The position numbers and the translations under genes were made by a program. The notes under the pieces are model-generated. The model worked only from the letters and a program-made list of their open reading frames with translations. It did no database searches and was not told the DNA's origin. DNA of 64,000 nucleotides from assembly GCF_014635325.1 (NCBI RefSeq), contig NZ_BMCT01000001.1, positions 372,001 through 436,000 of the forward strand, given 5' to 3'. This stretch comes from Azorhizobium oxalatiphilum. Lineage in GTDB: Bacteria > Pseudomonadota > Alphaproteobacteria > Rhizobiales > Xanthobacteraceae. Positions 18,220 to 26,556 of this stretch are shown in pieces; position 1 is the first letter of the stretch; each line of letters opens with the position of its first letter.

Positions 18220-18247
18220 CGGCAGGCTGGAATGCGGAAGCCTGCCG
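18220..18247 (-). terminator. Hairpin downstream of ftcR
   Basis: A perfect 9-bp stem (CGGCAGGCT and AGCCTGCCG) with a 10-base loop lies 17 bases beyond the ftcR stop. There is no U-tract, so it may be a Rho-dependent end or an mRNA-stabilising structure. Confidence 0.4.
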
Positions 18248-18263
18248 GGGCAACGGTCGTTGA

Positions 18264-18932
18264 TCAGCCGACGAACTGGTAGCCGATGTAGCGCTTGGCG
18301 TCGATCACGTCCTCGCCGAGCTTCAGGCGCAGCTTCTTGCGCAGCTTGCTCATGTGGCCTTCGATCACGCTCTCGTCCACGTCGTCATTGAAGATGCCGT
18401 AGATGGTGTTGAAGATCTGGGTCTTCGTCACGCGGCGGCGGCTGTTCTTGACGAGATACTCGAGGATGTGGCGCTCGCGGCGGGGCAGGGGCAGCGGGGT
18501 GCCATCCACTTCTGGGTCGCGGCCATCGAAATAGACCTGCAGGCGGCCGTTGGTGGCCGGGCCGGTGGCGGAGTTCACACGACGCCACACGGCGTCGGAA
18601 CGGGCCACGATCTCGCGGACATGGACGGGCTTGCGGACCACGTCGTCGATGCCGGCGGTGAATAGTTCCAGCGTCTGCTGGAGGGAGCGGATGTCAGCCA
18701 GCGCGATGATCGGGGCGGGGCTGTGGGTGCGGATCATCTCCGGGAACTGCGGACGGGTGTCGAAGTCGCCCAGCAGGAAGCCCTGCACGGCACTGATGTC
18801 CTGGTCGGAGGCTGTGTTCAGCCATTCCTTGAATTCGTTGCAACCCAGACCCAGCGAGGAGAAACCCTCACGAGAAAAGCTGGAAACGTATCCTTCAGTG
18901 ACCGTGGCGCGGTGATCGACGACGACGTACAT
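18264..18932 (-). CDS. ftcR: Flagellar master regulator FtcR/Rem-type
   Basis: The 222-residue product starts MYVVVDHRATVTEGYVSSFSR after a GGGGG ribosome site. The N-terminal receiver-like domain keeps the overall fold but lacks the usual DD pair and phospho-acceptor context (FLLGDFDTR in its place), as in FtcR and Rem. The C-terminal OmpR-type winged helix runs from about 125 (LPRRERHILEYLVKNSRRRV, then VDESVIEGHMSKLRKKL, AKRYIGYQFVG). FtcR of Brucella and Rem of Sinorhizobium activate flagellar operons independent of phosphorylation. It is probably the activator of the operons that follow in this window. Confidence 0.9.
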   Translation of the reverse strand: MYVVVDHRATVTEGYVSSFSREGFSSLGLGCNEFKEWLNTASDQDISAVQGFLLGDFDTRPQFPEMIRTHSPAPIIALADIRSLQQTLELFTAGIDDVVRKPVHVREIVARSDAVWRRVNSATGPATNGRLQVYFDGRDPEVDGTPLPLPRRERHILEYLVKNSRRRVTKTQIFNTIYGIFNDDVDESVIEGHMSKLRKKLRLKLGEDVIDAKRYIGYQFVG

Positions 18933-19864
18933 ATCTGCATCCCCCGTACAGGCGCTGCGTTGCAGCAAGCCGTATCAGCAGTTGAAAACGAAGACCGGAA
19001 ATTGCGGGTTCGGACTTCGTTGACAAACGGTTACTGACCAAGGGGGAAGGCAGCAATCTCAATAGATTCACGAATGGACCCAGATTCCTTCCAGATTGGG
19101 CCGAGTTTGCCCCGCGCGGAGCCATTTTCATTTTGCACCGCCACAAAACCTTAAAAAATCAAACGATTTCGTGCGAATTTACCACCGCAGGAAACATTCC
19201 ATGCGGAAGTTCACGTCCAGATTGACGCCGAATTGGGCTGAATTGGGTGGGAACAATGGCTCGATTGGGCACAGGAAAAAGCGTCCCGCAAGCTTGATGC
19301 GCTAGATATCGGCTCGCTGCCCCTCCCGCGTCCCGCGGTCGGCATGTCCCTTGTTGCTCTCCTCCCTGCACATTCGACCTACGGTCATACCGGAGCCGGG
19401 AATCGGCTGCCGGTCGCCGGGACGGGGTGGTGGATCTTGGGTCCACCTTCCATGACCGTCTCGTTACACGATTGTACATCGCCTCGGTGCAACCAGATCA
19501 CTTCGTCGGGCGGTAGCATATTCACGACTACGTGTGGCGGTGCGACGCGCTTCCTGCGCGGTGCGGAAACGGCCGTTGCGCGGCGTTTCGGGTTCGCCCG
19601 GTCCTTCCGCTGGCCCGGCCGTTGTCGGCCGCCCTGGGGCGCGCCCGCCGGACCTGATCCTCAATCACAGTGTGGAAGGCGGATCGGTTCAGGGGCCTGA
19701 AATGCGTTCGGGCCGGACGCGATGTGCGTCCAGCCCGAATTGTGAACCCTGCCTATGGATCTGCGTTGCCGCAGACACGCACCTATCTCTGCACCCTTCT
19801 CTTGCGAGAACGCGGGAGCGGCCATGCGCCGGCTCCGGGTCCGGGCGGCAATGCCGCACCGGTC
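18933..19864. other. 932-base gap without a supported gene
   Basis: This stretch lies between the start of ftcR and the end of cheY, both on the minus strand. No reading frame in it has a recognisable domain or a good ribosome site, and I see no tRNA. It is less GC-rich around 19030-19260 (for example CCTTAAAAAATCAAACG at 19151), which would fit a promoter and regulator-binding region for ftcR. Around 19330-19860 it looks like ordinary non-coding sequence. Confidence 0.5.
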
Positions 19865-20251
19865 TCAGGCGTGCTCGAAGACGGTGTCGATCTTGCCCTT
19901 GAGCGTCTGCGCGTTGAACGGCTTGACGATGTAATTGCTCACGCCCGCCTTCTTCGCCGCGATGACGTTCTCGGACTTCGCTTCCGCCGTCACCATGATG
20001 AAGGGGATGTCGCTAAGGTCCGCATCGTCACGCACGCGCTTCAGCAGCTCGTAACCGGTCATGGGCTCCATGTTCCAGTCGGAGATCACAAGGCCGTACT
20101 TGCGCTCCTTGAGCTTGGCGAGGGCTTCGGTGCCGTCGGACGCCTCATCAACGTCTTCAAAGCCGATCTGCTTCAATAGGTTACGAATGATCCGGACCAT
20201 CGTCTTGTAATCGTCGACGACAAGGACCGGCATTGTAAGGTCAACCGCCAT
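19865..20251 (-). CDS. cheY: Chemotaxis response regulator CheY
   Basis: The 128-residue single receiver has D13 and D14, phospho-acceptor D58 in LVISDWNMEPMTG, T88 in IMVTAEA and K110 in IVKPF. The ISDWNM-P-MTG wording is that of CheY proteins that bind the flagellar switch rather than of generic receivers. It is divergent from cheZ, with a 191-base shared control region, so a CheY and its phosphatase are encoded back to back, away from cheA at the end of the window. Confidence 0.92.
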   Translation of the reverse strand: MAVDLTMPVLVVDDYKTMVRIIRNLLKQIGFEDVDEASDGTEALAKLKERKYGLVISDWNMEPMTGYELLKRVRDDADLSDIPFIMVTAEAKSENVIAAKKAGVSNYIVKPFNAQTLKGKIDTVFEHA

Positions 20252-20442
20252 GGCACACTCCGTTAGCGGGCAATAAGGTCGATACTAACCGTGAGGTGAC
20301 TCATCGGCTGGGCTCATTCTTTCTAGCTGGCAGCACCTTGCGCCAGGCTTGCAGCTCAAGACAAGGGGGTCTTTCCGATGCAGCTGGGCTTGAATTATAG
20401 AAGAAGACACAAATCGTCGACTGCCCTGTGAAGGAGGTTCGG

Positions 20443-21165
20443 ATGTCGGTTAGCCGGCGGCCGTTTCGTATTGAGGCTTCGGACCGTATGACTAGCGTCT
20501 TAGAGGCTGCTGCGCCTGTGCCCAGCGGCACTATCGGAAACAACGTGGAGGGTCAACTTGACCGTATCCTCTCCGAGATCGGAGAGGTGCGGGGCGAGAT
20601 TGTCAAACTGCGCGAGAAGGAGGCGGTTGCGGATCGCGAGCGAGACCGCAACCTGCTGTGGGCTGAGATCGAGTCCATTCAGGACGCGATCAAGAACACC
20701 AAGAAGGAAATCGCCACGCTGCATTCCGAAGGAACGCGCGGCGAGAGCCTCTTCCGGGCGACCAACGAGCTGGAAGCGGTGGTGCAGGACACGGAGGAGG
20801 CCACCGAGGCCATTCTCTCCGCGGCCGAGACCATCGATGCGTCCATCGCCGTTCTGGTCGACCGGCTGTCGGGTGAAGACCTGACGGTGGCCGAGGAGAT
20901 CCAGGCGCAGACCATCAAGACCTTTGAGGCCTGCAATTTCCAGGACATCACCGGCCAGCGCATCGCCAAGGTGGTGAAGCTGCTGCTGTTCATCGAAGAG
21001 CGTGTGCACCGCATGACCGAGATCTGGGGCGGCCCGGACATGGTGGCGCAGAGCGCGGGCGTGCCGACGGCACGTGAGGGCGATGAGGCACTGCTTAACG
21101 GCCCGGCGCTTGCCGACGACGTGGGCGTGGTGTCGCAGGACGACATCGACTCGCTCTTCCGCTGA
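20443..21165 (+). CDS. cheZ: CheY-P phosphatase CheZ
   Basis: The ATG at 20443 follows a perfect AAGGAGG at 5 bases and gives 240 residues. Long helices (40-140) form the CheZ four-helix bundle. NFQDITGQRIAKVV contains the catalytic Gln (Q167) and the acidic residue of CheZ. The extreme C-terminus, VSQDDIDSLFR, is the CheY-P-binding tail and closely resembles the N-terminal CheY-binding peptide of typical FliM. CheZ removes phosphate from CheY-P to end a switching signal. Rhizobia such as Sinorhizobium lack it and use a second CheY as sink, so its presence is informative. Confidence 0.92.
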   Translation: MSVSRRPFRIEASDRMTSVLEAAAPVPSGTIGNNVEGQLDRILSEIGEVRGEIVKLREKEAVADRERDRNLLWAEIESIQDAIKNTKKEIATLHSEGTRGESLFRATNELEAVVQDTEEATEAILSAAETIDASIAVLVDRLSGEDLTVAEEIQAQTIKTFEACNFQDITGQRIAKVVKLLLFIEERVHRMTEIWGGPDMVAQSAGVPTAREGDEALLNGPALADDVGVVSQDDIDSLFR

Positions 21166-21188
21166 TACACCTTCACCGGCAGTCGAGA

Positions 21189-21220
21189 ACGGGCTGGCGC
21201 CATTGGCGCCGGCCCGTTTG
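21189..21220 (+). terminator. Terminator after cheZ
   Basis: AACGGGCTGGCGCC pairs with GGCGCCGGCCCGTT around an ATT loop (14 bp with one G-T pair), 24 bases after the cheZ stop, followed by a short T-rich end. Confidence 0.6.
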
Positions 21221-21314
21221 CTTATGGGGACATGGAAAAGATGCGGGGCTCCCCTGGACGGGCGAGCCCGTGCCGCGTGCGGCGGCCCGCCTTCCTTCCG
21301 GTGCCAGAACGGCC

Positions 21315-21343
21315 AACGCCGCCGTGGCGGCCACGGCGGCGTT
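21315..21343. terminator. Symmetric hairpin between convergent cheZ and transglycosylase genes
   Basis: AACGCCGCCGTGG, a 3-base loop and its exact complement give a 13-bp perfect stem. It lies between genes that point at each other, so it may stop transcription from either side, though it has no T-tract. Confidence 0.45.
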
Positions 21344-21447
21344 GTGTCGGGTACATATATATAATGTGTATGCGCGCCGCTCTGTTCGGCCGTGAGGTCA
21401 GCCCCGGCGGTGGACGGCCGGGACGGGAATAAGGTCGCGCGGGAAGA

Positions 21448-22041
21448 TCAGGCGTCGCAGAACTGCTTGGCGCTCGGCGTCCAGGCACCGACCCCGGCGG
21501 CCACGAGATTCTTCATGACGCGGCAGACATAGCGCTTCTGCGCCACGTCATTATTGGGCCCCGCATTGTAGCGCGCGGCGGCCATGGTCCAGGTGCCGTG
21601 GCGCTTCTTCAGCTCCTGCAGGAACTTGGCCGCCTGCTCCACATTCTGGCGAGGGTCGAACATGGCTTCCAGCGAGGGGAATTCCTTGTGGTGCCAGTAC
21701 CAGTTCGCCTGCATGCAGCCGATGTCGATCAGCTTCACGCCGCGCCCGTTGGCCTCACGGAAAATGGCGAGGGCCTCGGCCAGCGTCTTCGGCTGGACGT
21801 CCTTGCCCTCGATATACATGGTGAACGGGTGCATCTTGCCGTTCACGCCGGTCTCGGTGAGGCCCACCGCATAGAGGATGGGCAGCGGGATCTGGTACTT
21901 GGCCGAGGCGCGGACCAGTTCCTTCTCGCAGGCGTCCGGCTGAGCGGTCAGCGGGGCTGCGGAGCTGGCGGTGCTAAATGCGGAAGTCGCGGAAATCGCT
22001 GCCAGCGTCAGCAGCGCTGCTGCGGCTGCTCGCTTGATCAT
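21448..22041 (-). CDS. Lytic transglycosylase (SLT domain) of the flagellar cluster
   Basis: The ATG at 22041 gives 197 residues with a cleavable signal (MIKRAAAAALLTLAAISATS, then AFSTASSAAP). The SLT fold has ILYAVGLTETG with catalytic Glu, IDIGCMQANWYWH and AAARYNAGPNN. It would open peptidoglycan for the flagellar rod. In this group FlgJ lacks a muramidase domain, and this enzyme supplies it as a separate gene, the usual rhizobial solution next to fliK. It overlaps the 3' end of fliK by 68 bases in another frame, unusually long for genes here. Confidence 0.85.
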   Translation of the reverse strand: MIKRAAAAALLTLAAISATSAFSTASSAAPLTAQPDACEKELVRASAKYQIPLPILYAVGLTETGVNGKMHPFTMYIEGKDVQPKTLAEALAIFREANGRGVKLIDIGCMQANWYWHHKEFPSLEAMFDPRQNVEQAAKFLQELKKRHGTWTMAAARYNAGPNNDVAQKRYVCRVMKNLVAAGVGAWTPSAKQFCDA

Positions 22042-23809
22042 TTCGGGCTCCGTTCTGCTCGTTCTCGTCCTGCTGGCCACGGCCCTGCTGGTCGGAGAAG
22101 TTCTGGTCCTGCCCGTCCGCCTGCTGGGCGGAGGCTTCGGGCTGGGCGAAGGGGCGGCCGGCATCCTGGCCGGTGAGCTGCATGGAGCCACCGCTGTCGA
22201 TGCCGACGATGGTGATGCTGTCGGCCGAGATGCCCGAAGCGGACAGCAGCGCGGAGAGCGCATCGCGGTCGCGCTCCAGCAGGCGGGCGGTCTCGGGATT
22301 GCTGGCGCGCAGCTGGATCTCCAGCCCGTTGCCGGACAGGCGCATGCGCACGTTCACCGTGCCGAGATCATCGGGCTTGAGCTGGATCTGCAACAGGCGG
22401 ACGGGGCCGGCCAGCGCCTCGGTGGAGGCGGTGTTGGCGCCGGCCACCGGTGCGCCCTGCTGGCCCATGGTGTTCGCCTCGGCGGCGATGGCCGAGCCGA
22501 TCTGCTGCAGCGTGGGCAGGTTCTGGGTGGCGACCCCGCCGTGGGCTATGCCGGCCGTGCCGGTGACGGGCATGGCGGCCGCTTCACTCTCCTGCCGTGC
22601 GGCAGTGGCATTGGCGGACACACCCTGGCTCACGTCGGTGCGGGCGGCCTCGCGTGTGGTCTGGGTGGTGTGGAGCCCGGCGCCGGTGTCGCTGCGCTCA
22701 CGGTTGGTGTTCTCGCGGCTGCGGCCATCGGTGGTAGCGGCGCGGGCGACAGTGCGGGGCGTATCGATTTCACCGGCGGCCGCCTCGGCGGCGAGGGCTT
22801 CGGTGTCAGCGGATGCCTGCGCGGTCGCGGTCGCGGTCGTGGCCGAGCGCACGCCGGTCTGGCTCACGGTCCAGGGCTGGCTTTCGGTCGCGGTGCGGCC
22901 GGTGGCGGCGCGTCCCGTCTTTGCCGTCTCGGCGGCGAGGCTGAAGGCGGTGGCGTCGGTCTGCGCCTCCTCCGCCGGCGCGCTGCCGCCATTGAGGCCG
23001 AGCGTGCGGATGGGCGCGAAATGGGTCTCGCGCGACAGCACGTTGATCTGCAGATCGCGCTTGGCGCCGGTGGCGGCGCTGTCGTCCTCGGCCGCCACCA
23101 ACTGGGTGGCGGCGGCGGCCTGCTCGCCGCCTTCCTCCTGAACCGAGCCGGCATCTTCCTTAGCGGGAAGCAGCGTGGCGAGATTGATCACCGGATTGGC
23201 AGCGGCGCCCGCCTGCGCATCCGCGCTCTGCTGGCCTTCCGCCTTTTCGGCGAGGGCGGCCTTCAGGCCGTCGCCGGTCAGGGACACGTCCTCGGCGATG
23301 TCGCCGCCCGCGCCGACGCCGGTCTCGCCGCCCTCACGGCCGAACAGCAGGGCAGTCAGGCCCTCCATGCGGCGCGAAACGGCCTGGGATTCCATCTGGC
23401 GGTTGGTGGCGGCACGGTCGCGGGCCTGCTTGAGGCGCTTTTCTTCCGTCAGATCCTTGGTGGCGTCCGTATCGGCCTGCTTGTCGGCGGCGGCAGCTTC
23501 CTCGTCGGACTTGCCATCGCTGCCGGCACCATCCTCCGAGGTCTCCGTGCGCTGGCGCGCAAGCTCGGCCAGCGTATCGGCGAGCGAGCGCTGGGCGCTC
23601 TCCGACTTGGCCGGCTGCGCGGTGTTCGCGGTGTCGGCCGGCTGATCGGAGCCGGAGGTGCTGGCGGCCTGCCCGCTGTCCTTCTTGGACTGCGAGAGAT
23701 CCTTGAACACATCGTTGAAGCCGCTGTCCGAATCCGCCGACTTGGCGGAGGAGGAGGACTCACTCGCGCGCGTGGTGGGGAGAGCGGCGGTGACGTTGAT
23801 CGCGCTCAT
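21974..23809 (-). CDS. fliK: Flagellar hook-length control protein FliK (MotD type)
   Basis: The 611-residue protein is mostly disordered (Ala, Ser, Thr, Glu, Gln-rich) up to about residue 450. It ends in the FliK core at about 475-560, where LLQIQLKPDDLGTVNVRMRL is the diagnostic motif. FliK is exported while the hook grows, measures its length and switches FlhB specificity. In rhizobia this gene was first called motD. Its start overlaps the motC stop by 4 bases, so motB-motC-fliK is one operon. Confidence 0.9.
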   Translation of the reverse strand: MSAINVTAALPTTRASESSSSAKSADSDSGFNDVFKDLSQSKKDSGQAASTSGSDQPADTANTAQPAKSESAQRSLADTLAELARQRTETSEDGAGSDGKSDEEAAAADKQADTDATKDLTEEKRLKQARDRAATNRQMESQAVSRRMEGLTALLFGREGGETGVGAGGDIAEDVSLTGDGLKAALAEKAEGQQSADAQAGAAANPVINLATLLPAKEDAGSVQEEGGEQAAAATQLVAAEDDSAATGAKRDLQINVLSRETHFAPIRTLGLNGGSAPAEEAQTDATAFSLAAETAKTGRAATGRTATESQPWTVSQTGVRSATTATATAQASADTEALAAEAAAGEIDTPRTVARAATTDGRSRENTNRERSDTGAGLHTTQTTREAARTDVSQGVSANATAARQESEAAAMPVTGTAGIAHGGVATQNLPTLQQIGSAIAAEANTMGQQGAPVAGANTASTEALAGPVRLLQIQLKPDDLGTVNVRMRLSGNGLEIQLRASNPETARLLERDRDALSALLSASGISADSITIVGIDSGGSMQLTGQDAGRPFAQPEASAQQADGQDQNFSDQQGRGQQDENEQNGARNDQASSRSSAADAGSDFRDFRI

Positions 23810-26556
23810 CGCGGAGCATCCTTCAGCATGGCGTCCACATTGCCCATCGCGCCCTGGGCGCGGCTGACGAGCGCGCTGCCGGAGGAGCCTTCGTCGAACA
23901 GTGGAGCGACCTTGGGCGCGGCGGGCGCCACCGGAGCGGGGGTATTCTGCGCCATGGCCAGCGGCGCGGCGGGAGCGGGCTGAGGCGCGGCCTGCGCCAC
24001 GGCCGGCTGGGGCCGGGGCGTGGCGGCCGGCGCGGCGGCGGCCTGCTCGGCGGCGGGCAGGCGGGGCGGCAGGGCCGGCGTGCCGTTGGCAGGCACGGTC
24101 AGCTTCATGGGATCGGCCTTGGGCGCCGGCTTGGCGGCGACCGCCACCTTCTTCACCGTCTCACCGGCGGACTTCACCAGCTCGGCGGTAGTGATGGCGG
24201 CGTTGAGCAGCAGAATATCTTCTTCCGGCAGGCGGGAGCGCTCGGCGCCGCGCAGCTCGGCCAGCGCCACGTCCACTTCCGTGGAGGAGGCGGCACGCAC
24301 GGCGCTGCGATAGACGCGGGCGCGCTCGGCGTCGGAGGAGAGCGCGGGCGCCTCGGCCAGCACCTTGTCGGCGGAGGCGTGGGCGGCGTGCAGCTTGCCC
24401 TGATTGAGGGCGCCGCGCGCCACCATCAGATAGATGTCGAGGCGGCTGTCCCGATCGAGCGGCGCCAGCAGCGCCACGAGGCGGGAGAACTGCTTGGGAT
24501 CGTTGACGAACTCCATGCGCGTCAGGGCCGCCGCGAAGCGCTGGCGGAAGTTGCCGGCATAGACCGAGTGGCGGAAGCGGAACAGATACTGGCGCGAGAG
24601 CTGCTCGAACTGCTTGAGATCGCCGAGCTGGGCGGCCACGAGGATCTCGCGGCGCAGGGCGGCTTCCTCCACCAGAGTGCCGGGCATCAGCAGGCGGGCC
24701 ACGTCCAGCATGGCCATGGCCTTCTTCGGATCCTTGGCGACGGTGACGGCTGCCTGCGCCATGGCGATCTGGCCGCCGAGCGCATCCGGCAGATGCATGG
24801 CGTTGATCTCGCTGAGGTAGCGCTCGGCATCCTCCTGACGGCCTTCCACATAGGCGAGCGCGCCCTGCAGCAGGCGCTCATCCACCGCCGGCAGCGGGTT
24901 GAGCTTCAGGAGCTTGCGCAGTTCGGCCGGGCCGCCGCCGCTGAGGAAGAAGATGACCGCCGCACGGGCGTTGCGCGGATCCTGCCAGACATGGGGATCG
25001 GCATTGTTGAAGGCGGTCTCGATCTCGACGATGAGCGTGCGCTGATTTTGCAGCGCCTCGGTGTCGCCATTGGCGATCCGGTCCTGCAGGCGCTGGAGGC
25101 GGCGCACCATCTCATACGGCGGGGGGCCGCTGGGGCGCTGCACGCGGGTCACGTCCGATGCCGCGTTGTGCGCCGGGGCCGGGTTCGCGGCGCCAGGCGC
25201 CGCATCATTCTGGGCCACGCGCACGGGAGAGGGGCCGGCGTGGGCGGCGGTGGGCGAAACCGCCGAGACGATGCCGGCGATGGCCGACGTCACCGTCGGG
25301 AGGCGGCTCATCATGGCGTCGGAAGCCTGCGCCGGGTCCACCGGCAAGGCGGGCGGCTGCAACTGCGCATTGCGCTGCGCGGTCGCGGCAGCGGCGGCAA
25401 CCTGCGCGGCCTTGACGTCCTCAATGCCCTTCAGGCCGGCGGCCTCGGTCTGGGAGAGGATGGCCGCGCTCATGGCTTCCGGCGACATGGTGCTGCGGGC
25501 TTCGCCCAGCGCCACTTCGGGCATGGGATCCACCGGGGCGACCTGCGCGACCGGGGCGGGCGCGGGAGCCGGAGCGGCAACGGGGGCAGGCGCGGGCGCA
25601 GCCGCCGGCACGGGAGCCGGGGCGGCGAGCTGCGGCTGGGCGCTGGCGAGCGTGACGGGGCGGGCCGCCGGCAGGGGCACGGCAGCTGCCGGCGTGGGGG
25701 CGAGGGCCGGCTGGGCGGCGGCGGTCTGAACCGGCGCGGCCTGTGCCGAGGTGGTCTGGGCGACGGGCGCGGGCTCGGCGGCGGGCGCCGGGCGGCGGCT
25801 CATGGTGCCGGCAATGGCGATGGTGCGCACGGGCCGGGGCTCGACGCCGGGCGCCTGCGCGGGCGTGACATGGGCCGTGGGGAAGGTGATGGCCGGGCTG
25901 TCCACGGGCGGGATGAGCGCATCGGTGGGCGCCTGGGCGACGACGGGGGCCGGCGGCGCCACGGGCGAAACCGAGACGGTCTTGATCTGCGGGGCAGGCT
26001 TGGACTCGGCAGCAGCTTGAGCCTGCGTCGCGGCCACGGGCTGAGCCGCCTTGGCCTGCGCGGCCTTGGCTTCGGCGGCGGCCTTCACGGCGGCGGCGAT
26101 CTGGGCCTGAGCTGCGGTCTTGTTGGCTTCGGCGGCCGTGGCGGCCTCGGCGGCGGCGCGGACTTCAGCCTTCGCGGCCGGGAATTCGAGCAGCAGCAGC
26201 GCGGGTTCGGCGGCGGCCACCGGCGCCGGGGCGGGCGCGATCCTGGGGCGGCGCTGCGGCAGGGGAACTTCGGCCACCATCGCCTGCGGCTCGGGCAGGG
26301 GGGCGATGCCGGAGGCGGCCTGCGGCGCGGTGCCTGCGGTGGCCGTAGCGGCAGCGGTCTGTGGGGCGATGGCGGGACGGGCGGCGGGCAGGGGCGCTGA
26401 GGCCCCCTCGTCGACCGGCGTTTCCGCCACTGCCTGAGACTGGGACTGCGGCTTCAGGAAGCCGAAGAGGTCGAATCCCTCTGCGTGCGCTGATGTGCCG
26501 GCGAGGAGGGCTGCCAGCGAAACGGCGGCAAGGGGAGAGATCAGACCGTGGCGCAT
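23806..26556 (-). CDS. motC: Periplasmic motility protein MotC
   Basis: The 916-residue product begins with a signal peptide (SPLAAVSLAALLAGTSAHA). Residues about 40-470 are a Pro/Ala/Gln-rich linker with runs such as PAPVPAAAPAPAPVAAPAPA. The conserved part, 480-830, is helical (PPYEMVRRLQRLQDRIANGD, HVWQDPRNARAAVIFFLSGG), as in rhizobial MotC. MotC binds the periplasmic part of MotB and is needed for motor rotation in Sinorhizobium. It is about twice the length of the best-known MotC because of the linker. motB lies directly upstream, overlapping by one base, and fliK downstream by four. Confidence 0.88.
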   Translation of the reverse strand: MRHGLISPLAAVSLAALLAGTSAHAEGFDLFGFLKPQSQSQAVAETPVDEGASAPLPAARPAIAPQTAAATATAGTAPQAASGIAPLPEPQAMVAEVPLPQRRPRIAPAPAPVAAAEPALLLLEFPAAKAEVRAAAEAATAAEANKTAAQAQIAAAVKAAAEAKAAQAKAAQPVAATQAQAAAESKPAPQIKTVSVSPVAPPAPVVAQAPTDALIPPVDSPAITFPTAHVTPAQAPGVEPRPVRTIAIAGTMSRRPAPAAEPAPVAQTTSAQAAPVQTAAAQPALAPTPAAAVPLPAARPVTLASAQPQLAAPAPVPAAAPAPAPVAAPAPAPAPVAQVAPVDPMPEVALGEARSTMSPEAMSAAILSQTEAAGLKGIEDVKAAQVAAAAATAQRNAQLQPPALPVDPAQASDAMMSRLPTVTSAIAGIVSAVSPTAAHAGPSPVRVAQNDAAPGAANPAPAHNAASDVTRVQRPSGPPPYEMVRRLQRLQDRIANGDTEALQNQRTLIVEIETAFNNADPHVWQDPRNARAAVIFFLSGGGPAELRKLLKLNPLPAVDERLLQGALAYVEGRQEDAERYLSEINAMHLPDALGGQIAMAQAAVTVAKDPKKAMAMLDVARLLMPGTLVEEAALRREILVAAQLGDLKQFEQLSRQYLFRFRHSVYAGNFRQRFAAALTRMEFVNDPKQFSRLVALLAPLDRDSRLDIYLMVARGALNQGKLHAAHASADKVLAEAPALSSDAERARVYRSAVRAASSTEVDVALAELRGAERSRLPEEDILLLNAAITTAELVKSAGETVKKVAVAAKPAPKADPMKLTVPANGTPALPPRLPAAEQAAAAPAATPRPQPAVAQAAPQPAPAAPLAMAQNTPAPVAPAAPKVAPLFDEGSSGSALVSRAQGAMGNVDAMLKDAPR

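Noticed and set aside
18042-18263. Reading frame coding a CFMETQKH-containing peptide, with a look-alike at 42836-43375
   Set aside because: Both are translations of the same intergenic repeat (copies A and B), with no ribosome site and no domain.
19159-19700. Short frames in the gap before ftcR (19159-19479 minus, 19344-19700 plus)
   Set aside because: No ribosome site, no domain and unusual composition; probably chance frames in non-coding DNA.
21971-23983. Long plus-strand frame of 670 codons opposite fliK
   Set aside because: Antisense shadow of GC-rich fliK, full of Gly/Ala/Arg with no domain. The same applies to long frames opposite motC (24379-26400), motB (26361-28556), fliF and flhA.
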